Assembly: GCF_000440115.1 (NCBI RefSeq)
Contig: NZ_ALMY01000075.1
Span: forward strand, 1-56,615
Direction: 5' to 3'
Origin: Streptococcus suis YS56
GTDB taxonomy: Bacteria; Bacillota; Bacilli; Lactobacillales; Streptococcaceae
DNA length: 56,615 nucleotides
This document shows, piece by piece, positions 16,816 to 25,170 of this stretch. How positions within the stretch are numbered: the first letter of the stretch is position 1; the number at the start of each line of letters is the position of its first letter. Below the pieces are notes generated by a model. The model saw nothing but the letters and a program-made list of their open reading frames with translations. It was not told where the DNA came from and ran no database searches. The position numbers and the translations under genes are program-made.

Positions 16816-18301
16816 TTTTTCCTCCCAAAAGATTTTTTTTCTGATTTAAGAATTGTTTAAACTCTGCACGGAATTTATAAAGCACAAAACCTAGGTAAGT
16901 AAACATTACAACAACTCTGTACCCAAACTCAATATAACTAAATGTAAACGGATAGTTAAGATATGTAAAATACAGCCCAATCCCCATAAAAACAACAACT
17001 ACCATGATGATATAGACAAGCTTTGAAAGCTTTAATCCTATATCTTCAAATCGTTTGCTAATTGCTATGACAATCCCGACTCGTATGAGCATTGAAATAA
17101 AATCTGCAAGGATTGAGCCGGTTATACCTAAGATTCCAATCAAATAATAAGAAATTACTACATTCACCAGGCTACTTGATAAGGTTGCAACAAAAATCAA
17201 TCTTGATGCTTTCTTATGATAGAAGAGAATTTCTACATAAAAATAGTAAAGTATCTTTATCAAAAATACACTTACTATCAAAGGAATATACTTCCAAGAA
17301 GAAGCATATCCTTTATCTAATAACAAAATAATATAATCATGAGAAAATAGTGCAATGCCCAAAAGGAAAAAACCAATTACATACGTTAAAATTTCTGAAA
17401 TTTTCGCAATATTCTTCCGAACTGAATCGTTTAATATCGTCATCTGCTCATAGAGCCATGGACCGTAAGCACTATTCACATAACCTTGAACTATATCAGC
17501 AATACCACCGAATTGGGAGGCAATCGCAAACAGTCCTACATCTCCTAGATTCCCAATGTCTCCGATAAAAAGCTTCGACAAAAAAACTGTAATATGGGTT
17601 GATAAATTATGAGGGATTATTGGTATCGAATATAGTAAAGCTTCCTTTAGTAATCTCTTATCCAAGCACCATATTATCATACTAGATTTCCATAGATCAA
17701 TTAACATTACAAAGAAGTAAACAGCATATGTTATGAGATTGGCAAGTAAGACTCCATTTGCTCCGAGTTTAAAATGTACTACAAATAATATATTCAAAAC
17801 TAGGGTAAGAATAAAAAATATCAGTGTAATGATTGCATACTTTCCAGCTTGCTGCTGACTTTTTAAAATATTTTCATAAATAGTATACTGACAATAAAAA
17901 ACTAGCGATAAAATAGAAATGAATATTGTCGGAAAAAAGTCTATATTATTAAAAAAATAATAACCCACTATTTTCTTTCCAAGTATCATAACTATACTAG
18001 CAATAATACTAATTAGTAAAACAAATAAAATTATAGTTCCATAAAAACGACTTAACCTAACCGTATCATGTTTTAGATCTACATAAAAACGAAATATCGC
18101 AGAATACAACGATGCCGCAACAAGAAATGAACCTGTTATTAAAAAACTACTTACAAGACTCGTAATACCATAATCAACAGTGGTTAAATAAGAAGTATAA
18201 AGCGGAAGTAGAAAAAAACTAAATCCTCTGATTAACAACCCACAAACCATGTAAATAATAGTATTTTTAAATACAACTTTTGTCGTTAACTTTTTTATCA
18301 A
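16808..18301 (-). CDS. wzx: Wzx-type oligosaccharide flippase
   Basis: A 497-residue MVF/polysaccharide-exporter family protein with about 12-14 membrane segments, beginning near residue 13 (IYMVCGLLIRGFSFFLLPLYTSYL, typical of PST flippases) and including SIPIIPHNLSTHITVFLSKLFIG. It should turn the lipid-linked capsule repeat unit across the membrane. Translation starts at TTG (18301), supported by GAGG 8 bases upstream. It overlaps licD by 8 bases. Base composition is more AT-rich than the flanking housekeeping genes, as is the whole central cps region. Confidence 0.93.
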   Translation of the reverse strand: MIKKLTTKVVFKNTIIYMVCGLLIRGFSFFLLPLYTSYLTTVDYGITSLVSSFLITGSFLVAASLYSAIFRFYVDLKHDTVRLSRFYGTIILFVLLISIIASIVMILGKKIVGYYFFNNIDFFPTIFISILSLVFYCQYTIYENILKSQQQAGKYAIITLIFFILTLVLNILFVVHFKLGANGVLLANLITYAVYFFVMLIDLWKSSMIIWCLDKRLLKEALLYSIPIIPHNLSTHITVFLSKLFIGDIGNLGDVGLFAIASQFGGIADIVQGYVNSAYGPWLYEQMTILNDSVRKNIAKISEILTYVIGFFLLGIALFSHDYIILLLDKGYASSWKYIPLIVSVFLIKILYYFYVEILFYHKKASRLIFVATLSSSLVNVVISYYLIGILGITGSILADFISMLIRVGIVIAISKRFEDIGLKLSKLVYIIMVVVVFMGIGLYFTYLNYPFTFSYIEFGYRVVVMFTYLGFVLYKFRAEFKQFLNQKKNLLGGKNG

Positions 18302-18328
18302 TTATATATCCTCATAGTCGATGATTTA

Positions 18329-19255
18329 TCAAGGAGATGTTTTATCAATCTGCGACAAATCTAACAACTCTCCAAGTTTTTCATCTGTTTCTTTTGGTGA
18401 AAATGGTAAAAAACCTCCTGCTGGATAAAAGGTAAATTCCGAAAAATATATCCTACCATTAACAGAATACAAATCTATTCGTACAAATGGGGCATTACAA
18501 ATATCATAAAGTTTTTCTGCTATCTTTCTCATTTCTGGAAAATTTGGAGGTAAGACAAAATCACCTAAACGTCTAAAATCAGCTCTACAAAATTCTAATT
18601 CATTTCCCTCTAAATCATAGAATGAAATTTGAGCAGTATTATGATCTTCAAGTCCTTTAGAAATATATATAAATTCCGCTCTCCCATTAAAAAAGAAAAA
18701 TTTATAATCTACTGTATCAGCTACGTTAGCTAAATCTTCTAAATACTCTTCCGCTATAATTCTAGGTGGAACATCTTTATAAACCCATTCTCTATAAGGA
18801 TAGTAAAAATTACGTTTTAATGCCCTGCAAAGCAATTTTCTTGCCTTTTCTCTATCAAATTCCTCTTTATCCCTGCAAATAATCACGCTCCCTGAATCAT
18901 GCGTACATTTTAAAACAAATTGATTTGGCAACGTATCAAAATCGATTTCTTCAGCACGATTCCAAACGTCCAATGTGGGAACAATATACTGCTTGCCAAT
19001 GCTTGCAGCAACAACCTCTTTCACTTTATATTTATCAACCAACTTGATATATTCTTTATTTCGATCATGAATTTTTAACCATTGTAATTTTTCGTTATAT
19101 GTTTTAGGTGATAACAAATTCAACTCTTGGTTCATATTGATTTTATACAACCTTTTCAAAAAAACACTATCTGGCATATTTTTGAAAAAACCATTCCTTG
19201 CTAAAACTTTGAATCTGTAATCTTTATTAAATAAAAATTTAAAATATTTATTCAT
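18329..19255 (-). CDS. TupA-like ATP-grasp protein
   Basis: A 308-residue protein resembling the ATP-grasp enzymes of the TupA (teichuronopeptide biosynthesis) family: LSPKTYNEKLQWLKIHDRN, FVLKCTHDSGSV (ATP-binding strand), PRIIAEEYLED, VDYKFFFFNGRAEFIY and VRIDLYSVNGRIYFSEFTFYPAGG with the metal-binding acidic residues. ATP-grasp enzymes form amide bonds between a carboxylate and an amine. In a locus that also makes UDP-uronic acids, a role in attaching an amino acid to a uronic acid is plausible. It is often annotated as a glycosyltransferase by context; sequence supports ATP-grasp better. Confidence 0.82.
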   Translation of the reverse strand: MNKYFKFLFNKDYRFKVLARNGFFKNMPDSVFLKRLYKINMNQELNLLSPKTYNEKLQWLKIHDRNKEYIKLVDKYKVKEVVAASIGKQYIVPTLDVWNRAEEIDFDTLPNQFVLKCTHDSGSVIICRDKEEFDREKARKLLCRALKRNFYYPYREWVYKDVPPRIIAEEYLEDLANVADTVDYKFFFFNGRAEFIYISKGLEDHNTAQISFYDLEGNELEFCRADFRRLGDFVLPPNFPEMRKIAEKLYDICNAPFVRIDLYSVNGRIYFSEFTFYPAGGFLPFSPKETDEKLGELLDLSQIDKTSP

Positions 19256-19319
19256 TTCTCACTCCCTAATGTCTATATCGGTTATCCATTTTAAAATTAA
19301 TCGGACATTTGTTATTCTT

Positions 19320-20540
19320 CTATTTGGATTCAGGCTTCCGTAAAATTTCATTCAACATTGCGCAAGAAATAATAATAGGTAGGTACCAAAAAACCTGTGC
19401 GGAGAAAGTTACCGCAGACCATTCAATAAACAATATTGTACTAACTAAAGAAAAAGATAAGAGAGAAAAATTATTTTTTTTCTTATTTGCTAAATCCCTC
19501 AAACCATTCAAAGATATATAGAGATTATATATGTATCTACTGTAATATGTGAATAACCCCATCAAGCCAAATGTAACCGATAATTCTGCAATGTTACTAT
19601 GTGAATAATCATAGTTCAAGGTTGTTTTTAAACCAAAATAATTCCATCCACCTCCAAAAATCGGGTGCTCCAGAAAAAAATGTAGGGATTCAACTAACAT
19701 TTTTTCACGCATGTCCGTTGAATAAGAATATGTAAGAGTATTAGAATCCCCCAGTAAAGTCATCAACATCTGCTCGATTCGAAACCCCATAATAGAATAA
19801 AAATAGGGAATCTTAAAAATTAGAATCCATAAAAAAAAGAAAGACAGGATGACCTTTAACCAAATAATCGCTTTATGACGATTATGATAATAAAAAATAA
19901 ATAAATTAGTCAATAAAAAAAATAAAGTCTTTTTAGATCCTGTCAGCAACATAAAAATTACAAATACTAAAAATAAAATCATGTCGTGCTTATTCTTAGT
20001 AATACAATATCTCCATGCCAGTAAAGAACTAACCAAACCAAAGTTAAATCCTACAGAGTTTACGTTTCCACTTAAGGAACCACCTATTCGTACACCTCCT
20101 GATATTATATCTGCCCCCTCTTTAGAAATCAGATATATAATTGAAAACAATCCTGCTAGAACAAATGGAAGTGTTATTTTTATGTAATTCTTTCGTAAAA
20201 TAGATGAAATCGATAAATATAAAGCAATATTTTCAAAATATCTGTACAGTATCGAATCAATAGGAAAAACTCCAGACCTTAGAAAAAATATTCCATAAAC
20301 ACAAAACATAAAGTAAATCACTGAAATCCAAATGATAAAATGATTCAATCTTACTCTATAGCGAAAATATTGCACTCCCAAGCTGTACGAAATAACCATA
20401 CCTATCATTGTTAGCACCGAATAAACTTTTATACTCTCAGGAGTATAAAAGTTTATTTCAGATACTAAAATTAGCACAATTGCCATAATATTTAAATAAA
20501 ACTCTAATGTTGAAACTTTTATTTTTCTACTTTCAATCAT
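19320..20540 (-). CDS. wzy: Wzy-type capsule repeat-unit polymerase
   Basis: A 406-residue integral membrane protein with about 10-12 hydrophobic segments and an O-antigen-polymerase-like large loop region (FGGGWNYFGLKTTLNYDYSHSNIAELSVTFGLMGLFTYY, the HxxxxE-type WzyC region). It should join flipped repeat units outside the membrane. The start chosen is the ATG at 20540, which overlaps the upstream stop as ATGA and has GGAG in front, rather than the in-frame codon 27 bases upstream. A perfect 17-bp inverted repeat sits at about codons 28-40. Confidence 0.88.
   Translation of the reverse strand: MIESRKIKVSTLEFYLNIMAIVLILVSEINFYTPESIKVYSVLTMIGMVISYSLGVQYFRYRVRLNHFIIWISVIYFMFCVYGIFFLRSGVFPIDSILYRYFENIALYLSISSILRKNYIKITLPFVLAGLFSIIYLISKEGADIISGGVRIGGSLSGNVNSVGFNFGLVSSLLAWRYCITKNKHDMILFLVFVIFMLLTGSKKTLFFLLTNLFIFYYHNRHKAIIWLKVILSFFFLWILIFKIPYFYSIMGFRIEQMLMTLLGDSNTLTYSYSTDMREKMLVESLHFFLEHPIFGGGWNYFGLKTTLNYDYSHSNIAELSVTFGLMGLFTYYSRYIYNLYISLNGLRDLANKKKNNFSLLSFSLVSTILFIEWSAVTFSAQVFWYLPIIISCAMLNEILRKPESK
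20420..20457. repeat. Perfect 17-bp inverted repeat inside wzy
   Basis: Arms 20420-20436 (AATAAACTTTTATACTC) and 20441-20457 are exact reverse complements with a 4-base loop, within the coding sequence of wzy. There is no U run after it in the direction of transcription, so it is not a standard terminator. Confidence 0.8.
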
Positions 20541-21604
20541 TTGATTCTCCGCAAACACTCTTCCCATTGATCATATATTTTTTCACTGCTAAATTCTTTT
20601 ACACTATTATTTGCAGTTTTCCCCATTTCCTCTGCAATCTGCGGATTCCGCAACATCCACAACATCGAATTTGACAAGGCTGCCCTATCATTTCTTGGCA
20701 CAAGAAGTCCATTTTCCTTATTATTAATAACATATCTCGCTCCCCCTGGTCGACAATCAGTCGAAATCACAGGTAAACCCAATGCCATTGCTTCTAATAA
20801 AGTATTGGGAACTCCTTCATAATCAGAAGACAATACAAACAAACTTGCGTCGATCATCTTTTTATGTATTTCTGAACAAGTTCCCTTTAAAAAAATTCGT
20901 TTTGATAAATTCAATCGTTGAATAAGGGTTCTTAATTCATTTTCAAGAGGTCCCTCTCCATAAATTTCCAAATCATAGCCTTCAAGTTGTTTGGAAATAT
21001 CCGCAAATGCCTTTATTAATAACTTTTGATTTTTTTGTTCATGTAATCTACCAACTGAAACAATCACTTTTCGTCGGCAAATCAATTCTGGAAATTCCAA
21101 ATCGTTTATAAAAATAGGATTCATGATAATCTTACTTTTTCTTTGAACTTTTTGGTTGAAAAACTCCTGTGCTCCCTTTGATTGAAAAATAAAATAATCA
21201 ATTCTAGGAATACTAATCATACGAATTAGCCCCATAATTCCTTTATATTCCTTATCACTTGGATCTCCACGTTCTGCGTAAATAATTTTACCTGTTACTT
21301 TCTTAGACATAAATGATGTCAAATAGGCTGTTTGAAACCAAAAATGAATAGTGATATCAGGTTTAATCTCGCTCAAAAATTCTTTTATAGCAGAATATCT
21401 AGCTAAAAGTCTACCTACTCCTTTTGCTGTGTCTTTCAAGTATATGTACTTAACTTTCGTGGATAGCTCATAACATACATTATCTACAGAGAGGGATACT
21501 AACCAAACACTATGCCCCCGTTCAGCCATTTCGTTCGCTAGAGCGATATTTTGCTTTTCGGCTCCTCCAAAACCATGTAAAAATGATAAAAAAACTATTT
21601 TCAT
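20537..21604 (-). CDS. Glycosyltransferase family 4
   Basis: A 355-residue GT-B glycosyltransferase. The donor-binding C-terminal half has VSVGRLHEQKNQKLLIKAFADI and SDYEGVPNTLLEAMALGLPVISTDCRPGGARYVI, the E-x7-E motif of retaining GT4 enzymes; the N-terminal half has the acceptor-side FLHGFGGAEKQNIALANEM. It would add one sugar to the lipid-linked repeat unit on the cytoplasmic face. The sugar specificity cannot be read. It overlaps wzy by 4 bases. Confidence 0.93.
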   Translation of the reverse strand: MKIVFLSFLHGFGGAEKQNIALANEMAERGHSVWLVSLSVDNVCYELSTKVKYIYLKDTAKGVGRLLARYSAIKEFLSEIKPDITIHFWFQTAYLTSFMSKKVTGKIIYAERGDPSDKEYKGIMGLIRMISIPRIDYFIFQSKGAQEFFNQKVQRKSKIIMNPIFINDLEFPELICRRKVIVSVGRLHEQKNQKLLIKAFADISKQLEGYDLEIYGEGPLENELRTLIQRLNLSKRIFLKGTCSEIHKKMIDASLFVLSSDYEGVPNTLLEAMALGLPVISTDCRPGGARYVINNKENGLLVPRNDRAALSNSMLWMLRNPQIAEEMGKTANNSVKEFSSEKIYDQWEECLRRIK

Positions 21605-21614
21605 ACTTACTCTC

Positions 21615-21790
21615 TAAATTATTTTAGCTGAAACTTCAGCAACTGTACAATTTTCAGGAATGTCCTCCAGTACCATAGCGGTCGCTCCGATGTTGACATG
21701 TTCCCAATTCTAACATTATTAAGAATCACAGCTCTATTTATTATATATATTATCGCCAATAAGCGTATTTTTTTCATACAGTCATATTCT
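21615..21790 (-). pseudogene. Hexapeptide-repeat acetyltransferase relic
   Basis: Across two frames the minus strand reads like the end of a left-handed beta-helix acetyltransferase: IGDNIYNNRAVILNNVRIGN, then NIGATAMVLEDIPENCTVAEVSAK, the usual CysE/NeuD-type ending. The frame is broken near the join and there is no start, so it is dead. It shows the locus once carried an O- or N-acetyltransferase. The remaining stretch to 22062 is AT-rich and shows no gene. Confidence 0.65.
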
Positions 21791-22062
21791 GTAATAGTAC
21801 ATCTTGACAAAGAGTAATTCTCCCTAAAAAATGAACATTTCTGGCAATCACTGTGCTGCTCAATATATGTTTGTAAATTATAAACAAAAACTCAACCAAC
21901 ACTATTCCCACACTCCCAAGGATACAACAACCTTTGATTCAGCACGTTTTAACCAAAATAAATAATATAATACAAATTAAAATAGAATTGTTTAGAATTA
22001 GCACTCTTTGTACCTAATATCTTTTGTATTAAACCGTTTGGCGATTGATAATAAGAAATCTT

Positions 22063-23082
22063 TCAGTTTTGTCTCCTAATCCTAAAAATAACACGATATA
22101 ATGTAGCTAAAATTCTGTAATCAATCGCACATATCATTGCTAGTATTTTTCTGTTTAAAGGCATCGGAGAAAAAAACAGATGAACATAATTTTTTCTCAA
22201 TTGAATCGTCAAAAAAGCAATCTTTTCTCTTGAAACCTCTGCAGAAATACCACCAATAGCAGCCTTCGCTAATAGTGAAAAATAACTTCTAGCCAACTTA
22301 ATCAGAGATAGTTTCTTTAACTCCTTATTATCATATTTTCTAGTTAAATCATATAATTCTTGACATGCTACAAGAAGATCGAAGTCCTTAGATTTTAAAA
22401 CACCACTTGTAAGACTTGTGACATTATCTTGATAATAATAATAACCTATATCGCGTATACGGATCATTTTTTTAGCGCATTGCAAGACTTTAAAATTAGT
22501 AGCGATATCCTCATTTACTTTTCCTTCTGGAAAGTAGACATTTTCAAATAAAGATTTTAAGTATACTTTTCTACAAACAGAAAATGGGCATTTCTCTGTT
22601 TGACCTCTATAAAGATAATCGTACAGAATATCTTCATCGTATAGTACAAACGGTTCTCTGTCTATATTTTGATTGGATATTTTTTGTCCTTCTTTCACAA
22701 ATTCAACATTAAAATCAATAACATCTGCTGAATATTCATGTAAAAAAGTAATACATTTCTCATAAATGTTCAAGTCAACCCAATCATCACTATCTACAAA
22801 TGTTACATATTTTCCATTTGCATTGGCCAGACCGACATTTCTTGCTGTACTCAATCCCCCATTTTCTTTATGAATAACTCTAACTCTTTCATCATTTTTT
22901 GCAAGTTTATCGCATAGTTCCGATGAACCATCGGTAGACCCATCATCTACCAATATCACCTCTATATCTCTATATGTTTGGTTAACCAAACTATCAATAC
23001 ATCTTTCTAAGTAAGTGACTACTTGATATACCGGAACAATAATAGATAAAGATACGCTCTTTGTATTATTCAACTTTGACAA
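22063..23082 (-). CDS. Glycosyltransferase family 2
   Basis: A GT-A fold glycosyltransferase of about 339 residues. SLSIIVPVYQVVTYLERCIDSLVNQTYRDIEVILVDDGSTDGS starts the nucleotide-binding domain and VTFVDSDDWVD holds the DxD-type metal site; a hydrophobic patch near the C-terminus (ILAMICAIDYRILATLYRVIF) may touch the membrane. No ATG is available: the likely start is TTG at 23082 with GAGGA upstream, though a TTG at 23118 is also possible. Either choice overlaps the end of the preceding gene. Specificity is unknown. Confidence 0.9.
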   Translation of the reverse strand: MSKLNNTKSVSLSIIVPVYQVVTYLERCIDSLVNQTYRDIEVILVDDGSTDGSSELCDKLAKNDERVRVIHKENGGLSTARNVGLANANGKYVTFVDSDDWVDLNIYEKCITFLHEYSADVIDFNVEFVKEGQKISNQNIDREPFVLYDEDILYDYLYRGQTEKCPFSVCRKVYLKSLFENVYFPEGKVNEDIATNFKVLQCAKKMIRIRDIGYYYYQDNVTSLTSGVLKSKDFDLLVACQELYDLTRKYDNKELKKLSLIKLARSYFSLLAKAAIGGISAEVSREKIAFLTIQLRKNYVHLFFSPMPLNRKILAMICAIDYRILATLYRVIFRIRRQN

Positions 23083-24331
23083 TATACAGTCCTCGCTTCC
23101 CTTCAAATACCGAATCAAAACAAATTACATTCCCTTTTCTATTCCATCTCGGATGCAAATCACATCTAAATTCATTGTCATAACGAAATGGAGAAAAAAC
23201 CTGCGCTATTACTTTCAAATTTGAAGAACTTTTGTTGTCAGCATCGCTTATTCGAATCGAAGATATACGTTTTTTATCAGGATAAGAATCAAAAACAATC
23301 TTATCACGATTTGGTGAATAACTAGGATGCCCATCAAAATCTATTTCATTCCAATATTGTTCAAATATCGAAGTTTTATCTTGCATTAAAAAATAACCTG
23401 TTCCAAATCCTTTTTTATTTTCAAACGCTAAAATTGAACGATTATCCCTCCAAAAACAATGCGATACCATATCATCGTCGCTTAAATTATACATATCCGA
23501 ACCATCAACATCACAAGTAAGTAGTCGAGTATATTTTCTATCCCCCTTAAACCATCTATGAAGAAACATAAATCTTTTATTGTCAGGAGAAATCATTATA
23601 TGATTTATTTTGTGGACTGCATTCTTCATTTCCTTACGAAACTCGAATGATACGATATCATCATACAAAAGTACCTCACTAACGTCTCCACTTGCAAAAT
23701 CAAGTTTCCAAATTGCAGTCCCTACAGGTAATGATACAAACTTTTCTTCTGTGATATTTGAATAGCCATATCCTGGTGCCAATTGATGCAATCTAGAGAA
23801 ATCCAAGCTCAAAGCAAAACTGCCATCACTTGCTACGCTATATACAGGAAAAGGAAACAATTTCTCCGAAATCGTTCTAATCTCTGATTGTTTAAACTCT
23901 AGTTCCAGTACTATTGAACAGTATTTTCCATTTCTAAAATCATTGAATATTATTTTGTTTGATGAATTGCCAAACCACTGTAACATACATCCTTGTTGCG
24001 TATTCCATGTTCGAGTTTCTCCAATTTCGCTAACTATACCTGTTAACGTATCTATTATTACAATTTTTGCTACTGTCCTTGGAGCAACTTCTTTATAGGT
24101 TTCTTTTGCTTTAAGAGATAAAATATAACGATCCGTTTCATCCCATGGACACTTATCATAGTATCCAAAAAAATACTCTGAACCATCATCTGGTGATACC
24201 CGAACAATATCCCCAGTACTATTTATTTTGGGTGATAAATGATACATGCCCAATTGATAGACTCGTTTAAGTGTTTTTTTTATTACTGGATATTTATTTA
24301 ACTTTTGATTAATGACCTGCTCTATCCCCAT
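23066..24331 (-). CDS. Cytoplasmic beta-propeller protein of unknown role
   Basis: A 421-residue protein built of repeated beta-propeller blades: SPDDGSEYFFGYYDKCPW, ISPDNKRFMFLHRW, DDMVSHCFWRDNRSILAFE, FDGHPSYSPNRDKIVFDSYPD and CDLHPRWNRKGNVICFDS. These resemble the TolB/oligogalacturonate-lyase-type propellers. It has no signal peptide or membrane segment. It lies between two GT2 genes and overlaps both. It might process or bind the polysaccharide or its precursor; I do not recognise a characterised function. Confidence 0.7.
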   Translation of the reverse strand: MGIEQVINQKLNKYPVIKKTLKRVYQLGMYHLSPKINSTGDIVRVSPDDGSEYFFGYYDKCPWDETDRYILSLKAKETYKEVAPRTVAKIVIIDTLTGIVSEIGETRTWNTQQGCMLQWFGNSSNKIIFNDFRNGKYCSIVLELEFKQSEIRTISEKLFPFPVYSVASDGSFALSLDFSRLHQLAPGYGYSNITEEKFVSLPVGTAIWKLDFASGDVSEVLLYDDIVSFEFRKEMKNAVHKINHIMISPDNKRFMFLHRWFKGDRKYTRLLTCDVDGSDMYNLSDDDMVSHCFWRDNRSILAFENKKGFGTGYFLMQDKTSIFEQYWNEIDFDGHPSYSPNRDKIVFDSYPDKKRISSIRISDADNKSSSNLKVIAQVFSPFRYDNEFRCDLHPRWNRKGNVICFDSVFEGKRGLYIVKVE

Positions 24332-25160
24332 TATAATTCTTTTCCTTACTTCTCAATAAAAATCTATACAAATTTCGTAAAAGTTTGACTGGCAAAATAG
24401 ACACCAAAAGTTGTGCAACCGCTACAATAAAAAAGTCTACAAAACTATTGAAACCACTACGCCATGCTCTATAACGCAACTTTATTAAAATTTTTGTATT
24501 TATCCAAGACTTTCTTTTTTTATAAGTTCCTTCATCAAATCTAAATTTAAGTAAAGGTTCTGAGAGATTTAAACATTCAACATTATTTGATAGTAATCTT
24601 ATCCATAAATCAGTATCTTGGTTCTTACGATAATTCCCATATCCTCCAACTTCCAACACCTTTGACTTCCTATACATCGTCGAAGGATGATTAAAGGGAT
24701 CTCTACGCTTTGCAAAACTATAAATATCCGAATTTGTGAGCGGAAGACTACGATAACCGATTACATTTGATAATTCATCAACAAATTCTTCGACAGGGCA
24801 ACTAACAATGGTAAGTCTAGGATTTTGCTCAAACGCTCTAAGTTGTTTTTCGCATCTTTCTGGCATGGAATAATCATCCGCATCCATTCTTGCAATAAGG
24901 TCATTTCGACATTCTTTTAGACCCGCATTTAATGCCTCTCCAAGCCCAACATTATTTGGCAATTGAATTTCATTAAAGTAAATGTCACAACTGTTTTGTA
25001 CATTAACAATAACCTGTTCTAATAAATTAGGAATCGGACCGTCCTTTACAATAACGATTTCATCGGGTTTTATTGTTTGTTGAACCATACTATTCAATGC
25101 AATATAAAAATAATCAGCATTATCATTTTTATACACAGTCATTAAAACACTATATTTCAC
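24309..25160 (-). CDS. Glycosyltransferase family 2
   Basis: A 283-residue GT2 enzyme: YSVLMTVYKNDNADYFYIALNSM, ETIKP-like PDEIVIVKDGP and LIARMDADDYSMPERCEKQLRAF, where the DADD holds the metal site. The HPSTMYRKSKVLEVGGYGNYRKNQDTDLWIRLL region is the usual acceptor-side motif with the catalytic acidic residue. Translation begins at GTG (25160) behind GAGG. It overlaps the propeller gene by 23 bases. It should add a sugar to the repeat unit. Confidence 0.92.
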   Translation of the reverse strand: MKYSVLMTVYKNDNADYFYIALNSMVQQTIKPDEIVIVKDGPIPNLLEQVIVNVQNSCDIYFNEIQLPNNVGLGEALNAGLKECRNDLIARMDADDYSMPERCEKQLRAFEQNPRLTIVSCPVEEFVDELSNVIGYRSLPLTNSDIYSFAKRRDPFNHPSTMYRKSKVLEVGGYGNYRKNQDTDLWIRLLSNNVECLNLSEPLLKFRFDEGTYKKRKSWINTKILIKLRYRAWRSGFNSFVDFFIVAVAQLLVSILPVKLLRNLYRFLLRSKEKNYNGDRAGH

Positions 25161-25170
25161 GAGAATTACC

